From Alphaproteobacteria bacterium (GTDB lineage: Bacteria > Pseudomonadota > Alphaproteobacteria > Caulobacterales > Caulobacteraceae), in the NCBI GenBank assembly GCA_018821435.1, contig JAHJME010000023.1, forward strand, positions 1 through 64,000: a DNA stretch of 64,000 nucleotides. Reading direction: 5' to 3'. The position numbers were made by a program, and so were the translations under genes. The notes beneath the pieces were generated by a model, which saw nothing but the letters and a program-made list of their open reading frames with translations, was not told the DNA's origin and did no database searches. The stretch's first letter is position 1. The number at the start of each line of letters is the position of its first letter. Of this stretch, positions 40,343 to 48,559 are shown piece after piece.

Positions 40343-40507
40343 CCCTTCTCCCCTTGCGGGAGAACGTGGCAGCCGCAGGCTGACGGATGAGGGGTCGCGC
40401 AGGCCTCTCATCTCTTCACCGTTTCGAACGCCCGCGAGCGGAGAGCTCAATGCGACCCCTTATCCGTCTCGCGTCGCGAGCCACCTTCTCCCGCAAGAGG
40501 AGAAGGA
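40343..40507. repeat. Gapped palindromic repeat, CTCCC family, copy 2
   Basis: Left arm 40343-40400 (CCTTCTCC-CTTGCGGGAGAA-GTGGC, then GACGGATGAGGGGTCGC) pairs with right arm 40451-40507 (GCGACCCCTTATCCGTC, then GCCACCTTCTCCCGCAAG) in two blocks with a few mismatches. The right arm is the start of the coding region of the next gene: codons 1-19 are repeat sequence. Relatives at 16476-16617 and 51204-51352 share the outer CTCC / inner GACGGA-GAGGGG layout. Confidence 0.78.
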
Positions 40508-41898
40508 TCGCATTGGCTCTGCTCTTGGGTCTGCTGTTCGGCGCTCCGGCCGCCGCCGAGACCTTGACGCTGACCGGCGTGATGACGGGGGCCGACCACC
40601 AGACCTACCGCGAGGTTCCGTTCAAGGTTCCCGCCGGCACGACGTCGGTCAGCGTCGACTTCGCCTACACCGGCAAGGACCAGAAGTCGGTGATCGACTT
40701 AGGCATCCGCGACCCGCAGCGGTTCCGGGGGTGGAGCGGGGGCAACAAGGCGACGTTCACCCTCACCGAGACCTGGGCGACGCCGTCCTACCTGCCCGGC
40801 CCACTGCCTGCGGGGGACTGGAAGCTGATCCTGGGCGTGCCCAACCTGCGCAAGGACGGCCGCGCCGAATACACCGCCAAGATCACCCTGGACCGCAGCC
40901 CCGTGTTCCACGGCTTCGCCGCGGCGCCGCTGAAGGCCGGACCGGGTTGGTATCGCGGCGACCTGCACATGCACACGCAGCATTCCGACGGGTCGTGCGC
41001 TTCCCGGACCGGCAAGCGTGTCCCCTGCCCCCTGTTCAAGACGCTGGAGGCGGCCTCGGCCCGCGGGCTCGATTTCGTGGCGGTGACCGACCACAACACC
41101 CCGGCCCACTTCCAGGACCTGGCCGAGCTGCAGCCCTACTACGACGACCTGCTGCTGATCCCCGGCCGCGAGATCACCACCTTCCACGGCCACGCCAACG
41201 TCTTCGGCGTCACCGCCCCGCTGGACTTCCAACTGGGCGGGCCGCGCGCGCCGGACCTTAACCGGATCATCGACCAGGTGGAGGCCGCCAAGGGGCTGAT
41301 CTCGCTGAACCATCCCGGCCAGCCCTCGGGCGAGGTGTGCATGGGCTGCGGCTGGACGGCCAAGACCGACTTCGCGCGCATCCCGGCCATCGAGGCGATC
41401 AACGGCGTGAACGCCGATGGCCCGCTGTCGGGGGTTCCGTTCTGGGAGGCGCGGCTGAACGCAGGCTTCCCCATCACCGCCATCGGTGGCTCAGACAACC
41501 ACGACGCCGGCCTGACCGGCGCGCGCGGCGTGGGGACGCCGACGACCGTGGTCTATGCCGAAAACCTGAGCCAGGACGCGATCCTGGACGGAGTCCGCAA
41601 AGGTCGGGTGTTCATCGACGTGCAGGGCACGCGCGACCGGTTGCTGGACGCGCGGCTGGAGGCGGGCAAACTGGTCGTTCACGTGGCGAAGGCGGCGGGC
41701 GGGCGTCTGGTGTTTTCCGGTCCGGGCGCGGCGGGGCTGGCCGACGCCGCGCCGCTCGGCGATGACGACACCCGGACGTTCGCGGCGCCAGCGATCAAGG
41801 GCTGGCTGCGGGTGGATGTCCGTGGGCCGGACGGCAAGCTCTGGCTGCTGGGCAACCCGGTGCGTCAGCGCGAACAAGCTGAGCCACTAAACCACTGA
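40450..41898 (+). CDS. CehA/McbA-type PHP-domain metallohydrolase, exported
   Basis: 482 residues. Signal peptide with a very basic N-region (SRKRRR) and hydrophobic core ALALLLGLLFGAPAAA. A beta-rich N-terminal domain precedes a PHP domain from about residue 170: GDLHMHTQHSDG, FVAVTDHNTPAHF, IPGREITTFHGHAN, ISLNHPGQPSG and AIGGSDNHD, the His/Asp metal set of the CehA (carbaryl hydrolase)/McbA group. The native substrate is probably a phosphate or carboxyl ester; carbaryl hydrolysis is one known activity of relatives. The ATG has GGAGAG 4 nt upstream. The basic N-region lies wholly inside a palindromic repeat arm; a TTG at 40513 after AGGAGAAGGA is an alternative start. Confidence 0.87.
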   Translation: MRPLIRLASRATFSRKRRRIALALLLGLLFGAPAAAETLTLTGVMTGADHQTYREVPFKVPAGTTSVSVDFAYTGKDQKSVIDLGIRDPQRFRGWSGGNKATFTLTETWATPSYLPGPLPAGDWKLILGVPNLRKDGRAEYTAKITLDRSPVFHGFAAAPLKAGPGWYRGDLHMHTQHSDGSCASRTGKRVPCPLFKTLEAASARGLDFVAVTDHNTPAHFQDLAELQPYYDDLLLIPGREITTFHGHANVFGVTAPLDFQLGGPRAPDLNRIIDQVEAAKGLISLNHPGQPSGEVCMGCGWTAKTDFARIPAIEAINGVNADGPLSGVPFWEARLNAGFPITAIGGSDNHDAGLTGARGVGTPTTVVYAENLSQDAILDGVRKGRVFIDVQGTRDRLLDARLEAGKLVVHVAKAAGGRLVFSGPGAAGLADAAPLGDDDTRTFAAPAIKGWLRVDVRGPDGKLWLLGNPVRQREQAEPLNH

Positions 41899-42045
41899 TC
41901 GCGTCGCATTTTTGATTCGCCAATAAGGTGTACCCGGCGCATGGTTCCGGCCAGCGCTGGCTTCCGCAGTTGAACGGTTTTTGCCCGGGTCCGCGCACTT
42001 TTCGCGTCCGCGTTGTCCCAGCCCTTCAATGATCAGGAGCTCAGC

Positions 42046-43437
42046 ATGCCTGTGCCCGCGACCGTGCTCGACCAGCCGATCCAGTGGAGCGACCCCAGCC
42101 TGTGGCCGCTCTTGAACGACCTACAGGGAAACATCCTGAAGGGTCATGGGCGGGATCACACGATGAACCACTTCCTGCGCTTCGGGCCGGGAGACCTGGC
42201 CGCGGCGAAGGTTATCGTCCGGGCCCTCGGCGCACGAACCACCAGCGCGCTGCGCCAGCTTCAGGAAGTCGAGGACTTCAAGCTGTTCGAGCGGCCCGGC
42301 GGCACCGGGGTGTTCTTCTTCCTCACCCGCACCGGCTTCCAGCGGCTGGGGCTTCAACCGCCGGCCGGGGCCGCCTTCGCGGGCGGGATGGCGTCGCGCC
42401 AACTGGGCGATCCGGCGACCGCGGCGTGGGAGGCGCACCTGCGTCCCGGGATCGATGCCATGCTGCTGGTCGCCGACGACAGCGTCACCAAGGTGGGCAA
42501 TGCGGCCGCCGCCCTCACCCGCGGCTTCGCCGCGGCGGGCATCCAGGTCGTGGGCGTCGACGCCGGGCACGCCCTCCGCAGCGATCCCAGCGTGAACGAG
42601 CCCAAGGGCCGAGGCATCGAACACTTCGGCTATGTGGACGGCCGCAGCCAGCCGCTGATGCTGTCCCAGGACGTCGCGCGGGAGCAGAACGAAAGCGACG
42701 GCATCGACGTCTGGGATCCCCGCGTCGGGCCGGGCAAGTCGGTGCTGGTGCGCGACCCCAACGGCAAGTCGGACGACAGCTACGGCAGCTTCCTGGTCTA
42801 TCGAAAGCTGGAGCAGAACGTCGCCGGGTTCAAACACCGCGAAAACGCACTGGCCGACGCCCTGAGCCTGGTCGGCGAGGATCGCGAGCGCGCGGGGGCC
42901 ATGGTGGTCGGCCGGTTCGAGGACGGCACGCCGCTGATCCTCGAGTCCGAGGCGAAGGACCCCAACCCGACGCCGAACAACTTCGACTACGCCTCGGACG
43001 CCCCGGGCGACCGCTGTCCGATCCACGCCCACATCCGCAAGATCAATCCGCGAACGCCCAACGACGCCGAGCAGCGGACCCACCTCATGGCGCGGCGCGG
43101 CATCCCCTTCGGCGATCCGGACCGGGACCTGGAGGACGAAGCCTCGTTCCCCACCGGCGGGGTGGGCCTGCTGTTCATGGCCTACAACCAGGACATCGAG
43201 CGGCAGTTCGAGGTCACCCAGCGCTTCTGGGCCAACGACGACGCCTTCCCCGGGGACGCGCAGGGACGCGACGCGATCATCGGTCAGCCGGTGGGCGGCG
43301 GCGCGGACTCGAAATGGCCGACAGGCAAGCCAGCCCCCAACGACCGGGTCACCTTCGGCTTCCGCGACTTCGTGACCATGAAGGGCGGCGAATACTTCTT
43401 CGCCCCGTCCCGCAGCGCGCTGATCGGGCTAACCTAG
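42046..43437 (+). CDS. Dye-decolorising (DyP-type) heme peroxidase
   Basis: 463 residues. The opening LLNDLQGNILKGHGRDHTMN is typical of the larger DyP class (AnaPX-like). The distal Asp is in FGYVDGRSQP (GxxDG, Asp about 198) and the heme-ligand His about 329 in IHAHIRKINPR. A C-terminal GGEYFFAPS closes the fold. No signal peptide, so cytoplasmic. Start chosen at the ATG with AGGAG 7 nt upstream. Oxidises phenolic or dye-like substrates with H2O2; physiological substrate unknown. Its TAG overlaps the stop of the convergent kinase (CTAG). Confidence 0.94.
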   Translation: MPVPATVLDQPIQWSDPSLWPLLNDLQGNILKGHGRDHTMNHFLRFGPGDLAAAKVIVRALGARTTSALRQLQEVEDFKLFERPGGTGVFFFLTRTGFQRLGLQPPAGAAFAGGMASRQLGDPATAAWEAHLRPGIDAMLLVADDSVTKVGNAAAALTRGFAAAGIQVVGVDAGHALRSDPSVNEPKGRGIEHFGYVDGRSQPLMLSQDVAREQNESDGIDVWDPRVGPGKSVLVRDPNGKSDDSYGSFLVYRKLEQNVAGFKHRENALADALSLVGEDRERAGAMVVGRFEDGTPLILESEAKDPNPTPNNFDYASDAPGDRCPIHAHIRKINPRTPNDAEQRTHLMARRGIPFGDPDRDLEDEASFPTGGVGLLFMAYNQDIERQFEVTQRFWANDDAFPGDAQGRDAIIGQPVGGGADSKWPTGKPAPNDRVTFGFRDFVTMKGGEYFFAPSRSALIGLT

Positions 43438-45941
43438 GCGGCCGCTTCTTCGTCCGCGCGGGCCTGGGTTTCGGCCATGGCGTGGATGATGGCCTCGATC
43501 AGGGCGTCGGCGCGGATGGGCTTGGACAGGTGCTGGTCGGCGCCCGCGTCGAAGCTGGCCTTCACATGCTCATCCAGGGCGTTGGCGGTCAGCATGATCA
43601 CGGGGGTGCGCGGCAGCTTGTGTTCGTGCTCCCAAACCCGCAGCTGGGTGGTGGCCGACAGGCCGTCCAGCTCGGGCATCTGCATGTCCATCAGCACCAC
43701 GTCGAACCGTGCGGCGCGCAGGGCTTCGAGAGCCAGGGCGCCGTTCTCGACGATCACCGGATCGATGCCCACCGAGTCCAGGACCAGCTGAACCACCTTC
43801 TGATTGGTCGGGTGGTCCTCGGCCAGCAGGATGCGGGCGCCGGAGATATCGAAGGATTCGAAGGGGTTCTCGTCCACCTCCTCGGCCTCGCCCTCCACGC
43901 GCTCCAGGGGCACCTGGACCGAGAAGGTCGAGCCACGGCCGGGCTCGGAGGCGACCTCGATCGAGCCGTCCATCAGCTCGACCAGTGAGCGGCTGATCGC
44001 CAGGCCCAGGCCCGTCCCGCCGAAGCGGCGACGGATCGAGGCGTCGGCCTGTTCGAAACGGCGGAACAGGCGCTCGCGCACCTCTTCGCTGAAGCCGATG
44101 CCGGTGTCGGCGACGGTGAAGCCCACGGTGCCGCCCGCGGCGTCCACCTCCAGGCGGACCTCGCCGGCCTCGGTGAATTTCACGGCGTTGGACAGCAGGT
44201 TCGACAGCACCTGGGTCAGGCGAACGGTGTCGCCGGCGAAGCGGCGATCGGCCTCGGGGGCCACGGACCAGGCGAAGTCCAGGCCCTTGGTCTCGGCCGA
44301 GGCGCGGTGCAGTTCCGCGATCCGGCTGACCAGGGTGGTCATGGAGAACTCGTCGCGGCTGAGCTTGATCTCGCCGGCCTCGATTTTCGAGAAGTCGAGG
44401 ATGTCGGTCAGGACGCGCTCCAGCAGGCGGCCGGACGAGACGATCAGCTCGGCCAGTTCCTTGCCCTTGGGCGTGTCCTGCTGCCGCGACAGGGTCTCGG
44501 AAATGGCGATCACCCCGTTGAGGGGCGTGCGCAGCTCGTGGCTCATATTGGCCAGGAAGCGGGATTTCTCGGTATTGGCCCGCTCCAGTTGAGCGGTGCG
44601 CTCCTGCACCCGCTCTTCGAGCGAGGCCAGGACGGTCTCGGTCTTGTCGCGCTCGGCGCTGAGCGCGCGGGCCAGGACGCCGATCTCGTCGTCGCGGCCC
44701 TCCTCGGCGCTGACGTCGGGACGGGCCGTGTCGCCCGGGGCGCCGGGTTCGCACGACGCCGCCAGCCGTTGCAGCGGCCAGGTGATCGTGCGCCGCGCCA
44801 GGTAGACCACCAGCAGGGTCTGCAGCGCCGTGGCCAGCGCCCCCAGCCCCAGGACCCACGAGGCGGACTTGGCCGCCGAGGCGGCGACGGCGGCCTTCGG
44901 ATAGGCCAGCATCAGGTACCAGTCGGGGCCGGCCAAGCGGCCGAACGCCACGATCTGCTGGCCGTCCGGGCTGTTGATCACGCCGCTGGTGCGGCCGGTC
45001 TTCCTGATCGCCGCGATCATGGCCTTGAGGCCCAGGCGATGCTCGTAGTCGATCACGGTCTTCTCGGCTGCCTTGCCGGGTACGGTGAAGCCCGGATAGG
45101 CGATCAGCTCGCCCTTGCCGGTCACCAGCAGGCTGGAGGCGCCCGGCAGCGAGGTCTTCACCGCGTTGGCCAGGAAGCCGGTCAGCTCGATCGACGAGCC
45201 GAAGGCGCCGACGTGGCGGCCGTTGACATAGGCCGGCGTCAGGCAGGCCGTGGCCAAGCGCTCGCCGACCTCATCCTGGATCAGCCGCTGGAGGTTCGTG
45301 CAGCGGGTGAGCCGGCCGGGGTCGTTCTTCGGGCTGGTCAGGGTCGACATCTCCTCCTTGGAGATATCGAGGTCGGCCGGCGCTTCGTGGCGGTAGAACA
45401 TCAGCTTGTCGGGCCGGTCGGGGCCGAACAGCACCAGCCGCGTCTCGGGCGGCGCGAAGAAGTAGAAGTTGTCGTAGTCCTTGCGCGCCGCCTGGCCGAA
45501 GTTGGCCACCAGTTCGAACGAGGCCACCAGGGCGCGCTTCTCGTCGGGGGTCAGCGTCTTGGCGCCGCCCACCATCACGCCCATCCCGTAGATGTACTGG
45601 CCATCCTGCATCGCGCCATCGAAGTAGCGGTCGCGGCTGCGGCGCGTGCCGTCGGGGCGCAGGGGGAAATAAGCGTCTGCCAGCCGATCGACCTCGGCGT
45701 CGGTGAGGCGGTTCATCCGCCGCTCCAGCTCCTCGCCGGCGGCCTTGTGCAGGGCGGTCAGGTTGGAGAACCGGCGCTCCACGTTGCTGGAGCGCTCCCG
45801 GACATAGTCCTCGAGGTAGCTGATCTGACGGTTCGACAGCTCGCGCTGGAACACCACGAAGGCGCCCAGGGTGCTGAAGATCGTCACGACCAGCGACATG
45901 ATGCCGACGCTGACCAGGAACCGGCGGGAGAGGGATTTCAT
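43434..45941 (-). CDS. Membrane hybrid histidine kinase (dCache-like sensor, HAMP, HisKA, HATPase, REC)
   Basis: 835 residues. TM1 about 9-32 (SVGIMSLVVTIFSTLGAFVV), a large periplasmic sensor about 33-365 with dCache-like features (YIYGMGVMVGG, AYVNGRHVGAFGSSIELTGF, WYLMLAYPKA), TM2 about 372-394, HAMP, then NMSHELRTPLNG (His468), NLLSNAVKFTEAG, DTGIGFSEE, GGTGLGLAISRSL. The receiver carries acceptor Asp752 in VVLMDMQMPELDG. Start at the ATG encoding KSLSRRFLV; an upstream in-frame start at 46019 would add a non-hydrophobic 26-residue leader. No partner HPt or regulator adjacent. Confidence 0.92.
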   Translation of the reverse strand: MKSLSRRFLVSVGIMSLVVTIFSTLGAFVVFQRELSNRQISYLEDYVRERSSNVERRFSNLTALHKAAGEELERRMNRLTDAEVDRLADAYFPLRPDGTRRSRDRYFDGAMQDGQYIYGMGVMVGGAKTLTPDEKRALVASFELVANFGQAARKDYDNFYFFAPPETRLVLFGPDRPDKLMFYRHEAPADLDISKEEMSTLTSPKNDPGRLTRCTNLQRLIQDEVGERLATACLTPAYVNGRHVGAFGSSIELTGFLANAVKTSLPGASSLLVTGKGELIAYPGFTVPGKAAEKTVIDYEHRLGLKAMIAAIRKTGRTSGVINSPDGQQIVAFGRLAGPDWYLMLAYPKAAVAASAAKSASWVLGLGALATALQTLLVVYLARRTITWPLQRLAASCEPGAPGDTARPDVSAEEGRDDEIGVLARALSAERDKTETVLASLEERVQERTAQLERANTEKSRFLANMSHELRTPLNGVIAISETLSRQQDTPKGKELAELIVSSGRLLERVLTDILDFSKIEAGEIKLSRDEFSMTTLVSRIAELHRASAETKGLDFAWSVAPEADRRFAGDTVRLTQVLSNLLSNAVKFTEAGEVRLEVDAAGGTVGFTVADTGIGFSEEVRERLFRRFEQADASIRRRFGGTGLGLAISRSLVELMDGSIEVASEPGRGSTFSVQVPLERVEGEAEEVDENPFESFDISGARILLAEDHPTNQKVVQLVLDSVGIDPVIVENGALALEALRAARFDVVLMDMQMPELDGLSATTQLRVWEHEHKLPRTPVIMLTANALDEHVKASFDAGADQHLSKPIRADALIEAIIHAMAETQARADEEAAA

Positions 45942-46105
45942 GTAGCCTGGAGCCTGCAACTTGCCCGCATCTTGAACCAGGTTCGTTGAAGCGGGGTAAA
46001 AGTGGGGAAATTCCGCCACCTAGCCGTTTCGCCATCCGACGCCACCCGGAGCCAGGCCGTCAGTCGAGGATTGAGGCGGCGGCCCGAAACGGGCTTCATG
46101 GCGCC

Positions 46106-47299
46106 ATGACCACCTATCGCATCGGCGTGATCGGCCTCGGCCAGCGCATTGCCCACGTGCTTGCCGCCATGAAGGAGGTGGGCTGGAACCTGGACATCGT
46201 GGGGCATGTAGATCCCGCGCCCGTCGGCCAGCCGATCCTGGAGGCGGCGGGCCTCCGCATGGGCCTGGCCTTCACGACGCCGGCGGAGCTGATGGCGGCC
46301 GGGCCGTTCGACCTGCTGATGCTGGGGGCGCCCAACCACCTGCACTTCGAGCACCTGTCGTTCGCGCTGGACCAGGGCGTGCCGATCTTCGCCGAGAAGC
46401 CGATCGTGCGCACCGAGGACGAGACCGACGCCCTGGCGCGACGGCTGGCGGCGCCGGGCGCGCCGCCGGTGCATGTGGGCCTGGTGATGCGCTCGCTGCC
46501 GATCGTGCGCGAGGTGCTGGCGCGGATCGACCGGGGCGAACTGGGCGAGGTGGTCTCGATCGACGCCACCGAGCACCTGCCGCCCGAGCACGGCGGCTAC
46601 CTGGCCCGCAACTGGCGGCGGAAGCAGGAATGGGGCGGCAGCTACTTCCTGGACAAGGTGGTCCACGACTTCGACATCTTCGGGCGCATCGCCGGGGCGC
46701 GGCCGGACCGGGTGGCCAGCTTCGGCGGCCGCCGGATCTTCACCGCCGAGCGCCGGGATCCGCCGCGCACCTGGGAGGACGGCTCGGCCGCCTACGCCCT
46801 GCGCGACGCCGGCTGGGCGGGGGCCAACGATGCGTTCCAGTCCGACATGGACGTCACCGACCATCAGGTGGCGATGGTGGAATACGCCAACGACGTGCGG
46901 CTCAGCTTCCACGCCAACAGCCACACGGCGCTGACCGAGCGGCGCTGGTATGTGGCCGGGACCGACGGCACGCTGATCGCCGATCTGGTGCGCAACAAGC
47001 TGATGGTCCGTCGCGCCCTGAACCGCGGGAAGCCGGAGAAGGTGGAGTACGGCGGCGTCACCGCCGACGCCCACAACGGCGCCGACCAGGCCATGGCGCT
47101 GGACCTGCTGGCGGCGTTGGAGGGCCGGGCGGCGTTCCCGGTGACGCCCTATGAGTCCATGGAGGCCGGCCTGACCGTCATGGCCATCGACCAGGCAATG
47201 GCCGAGCGCCAGGTGGTCGACTGCGCGCCGATGTGGACCCGGTACGACGCGGCGCGATCAGGGGTTGGCGAGCAGCGCGTCGCCGACCAGGTCCTGTAG
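46106..47299 (+). CDS. Gfo/Idh/MocA-family oxidoreductase
   Basis: 397 residues. N-terminal Rossmann domain (IGVIGLGQRIAHVLAAM, LMLGAPNHLHFEH) with the signature IFAEKPIV carrying the catalytic Lys, and a C-terminal domain with GGSYFLDKVVHDFDIFGRIAG, where the His-Asp pair is usual for sugar dehydrogenases. NAD(P)-dependent oxidation of a sugar, inositol or similar polyol is expected. The last 42 bp overlap the 3' end of the convergent PIG-L gene. Confidence 0.9.
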   Translation: MTTYRIGVIGLGQRIAHVLAAMKEVGWNLDIVGHVDPAPVGQPILEAAGLRMGLAFTTPAELMAAGPFDLLMLGAPNHLHFEHLSFALDQGVPIFAEKPIVRTEDETDALARRLAAPGAPPVHVGLVMRSLPIVREVLARIDRGELGEVVSIDATEHLPPEHGGYLARNWRRKQEWGGSYFLDKVVHDFDIFGRIAGARPDRVASFGGRRIFTAERRDPPRTWEDGSAAYALRDAGWAGANDAFQSDMDVTDHQVAMVEYANDVRLSFHANSHTALTERRWYVAGTDGTLIADLVRNKLMVRRALNRGKPEKVEYGGVTADAHNGADQAMALDLLAALEGRAAFPVTPYESMEAGLTVMAIDQAMAERQVVDCAPMWTRYDAARSGVGEQRVADQVL

Positions 47300-48013
47300 G
47301 ACCGGCGTCTTCGGGTAGGGGGTGTGGCGGTACTGGCGGAAGCCCTCGGCCAGGCCGACGCCGAAGTCGCGGCCGACGCGGCGGGTCCAGGCGTCCATGT
47401 CGGCCAGGTGGTCGGCGATGCCGTGTTGTTTCAGCACCCAGGACGCCTGGCTCTCGTGCTTGGCCAGCATCGCCTGCTTGGTGGCGAAGGTCGCGGCGAT
47501 ATCCACGCCGAAGTCGCGCGGAATGCGCTGGCCCTGGCGGTCGCGGCCGCCGATGGCGTCGACGAAGTAGAGCGCCGGGATCGCGTCCAGCGCCGCCGAC
47601 GGCCCGGTGCGATAGTTGGCCACCGGCGCGGCGAAGCAGGCGTCGCGGACCAGCAGGCTGATGGCCTCGTGGTCGGGGTGATAGTCGGCGGGCGAGCCGG
47701 TGATCACCACGTCCGGCCGCGCCCAGCGGACCAGCTCAGTCACCGCGCGGCGCGACGGATCGTCGTTGAACACGCTCAGGTCGGGGAACCCCAGGCAGCG
47801 GTACTGGGCCCCGATCAGCGCCGCCGACGCCGTGGCCTCGGCCTGGCGGATGCGGCCCGTGGCGTCGGGATCGAATTCGGCCGAGCCGCCCTCGCCCGCC
47901 GTGGCGCTGACAACCGTGATCGTGTGGCCCTGGCCGGCCAGCAAGGCGAGCGTGCCGCCCATCAGGATCTCGATGTCGTCCGGATGGGCGTGGACGGCGA
48001 GGATGGTGGCCAT
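47258..48013 (-). CDS. PIG-L family deacetylase
   Basis: 251 residues. Zn site signature VHAHPDDIEILMGG at the N-terminus and SPADYHPDHEAISLLVRDAC in the middle (His/Asp/His ligands), as in LmbE/PIG-L N-acetyl-sugar deacetylases. Its ATG overlaps the stop of the Lrp-family gene (TGATG), so it is the second gene of that transcript. Substrates of this family include N-acetylglucosaminyl conjugates (mycothiol, bacillithiol, GPI precursors) and some non-sugar acylamides. Link to the lysine genes is only positional. Confidence 0.9.
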   Translation of the reverse strand: MATILAVHAHPDDIEILMGGTLALLAGQGHTITVVSATAGEGGSAEFDPDATGRIRQAEATASAALIGAQYRCLGFPDLSVFNDDPSRRAVTELVRWARPDVVITGSPADYHPDHEAISLLVRDACFAAPVANYRTGPSAALDAIPALYFVDAIGGRDRQGQRIPRDFGVDIAATFATKQAMLAKHESQASWVLKQHGIADHLADMDAWTRRVGRDFGVGLAEGFRQYRHTPYPKTPVLQDLVGDALLANP

Positions 48014-48438
48014 CAGCGGTCGAACTTGGTGGAGAGGACCAGGGACGTGTTGGTGCGCTCGACGCCCTTCACCGCGCCGATCTCGTCGATGGTGGCGTCC
48101 ATCTCGGCGACGCCGGACGCCTCGACGGTGGCGATCATGTCGAAGGGACCGCTGACCGACTGCAGCCGTCGCACCCCCGGCATCCGCTTCAGCGCCGCGT
48201 TGACCGCCGCCGCCTGCTTGGGCTCGACCGTCAGCATGATGAAGGCGTGGACGCGCCCGGCCTCGTAGGCGCCCGCCAGCTTTACCGCATAGCCGGCGAT
48301 CACCCCGGACCGCTCCAGCTTGGCCAGCCGGCTCTGCACCGTGGTGCGTGAGAGACCCAGTGCGCGGGCCAGTTCGGCGACGGGCGCGCGAGCGTTATCC
48401 CGGAGCCGGGCCAGCAGGTGTTCGTCCAGGTCGTCCAT
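48013..48438 (-). CDS. Lrp/AsnC-family transcriptional regulator
   Basis: 141 residues. Helix-turn-helix DNARAPVAELARALGLSRTTVQSRLAKLERSGVI followed by the RAM ligand domain (VHAFIMLTVEPKQAAAVNAAL, VSGPFDMIATVEASG, TNTSLVLS). Start at ATG encoding DDLDEHLL, the family's usual opening; a GTG 15 bp upstream is possible. It diverges from the lysine-catabolism pair, as amino-acid-specific Lrp proteins often do, and a 21-bp tandem repeat begins at its start codon. Confidence 0.93.
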   Translation of the reverse strand: MDDLDEHLLARLRDNARAPVAELARALGLSRTTVQSRLAKLERSGVIAGYAVKLAGAYEAGRVHAFIMLTVEPKQAAAVNAALKRMPGVRRLQSVSGPFDMIATVEASGVAEMDATIDEIGAVKGVERTNTSLVLSTKFDR

Positions 48439-48479
48439 CGGCGTTCCGCACAATCTAGTCGGCGATCCGCACAGAATAG
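48438..48479. promoter_or_regulatory. Tandem 21-bp direct repeat, candidate Lrp operator
   Basis: TCGGCGTTCCGCACAATCTAG is followed directly by TCGGCGATCCGCACAGAATAG, matching at 17 of 21 positions. A 21-bp period places the two copies on the same DNA face, as expected for adjacent Lrp dimers. It overlaps the lrp start codon and lies about 80 bp before the divergent dehydrogenase start, so it could serve both autoregulation and control of the catabolic genes. Confidence 0.5.
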
Positions 48480-48559
48480 ACCCGCATATCGCCAGGGCGC
48501 CAATTGTATGTGGCCCGAGACCGCCGGATTCTGAGTCGAAGTCAGACAGGGGTCATGGA

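Noticed and set aside
41863-41898. tRNA-like D-arm (GTGGCTCAGCTTGTTCGCGC) on the minus strand.
   Set aside because: It is the 3' coding end of the CehA-type gene; no acceptor stem, anticodon stem or T-arm can be drawn around it.
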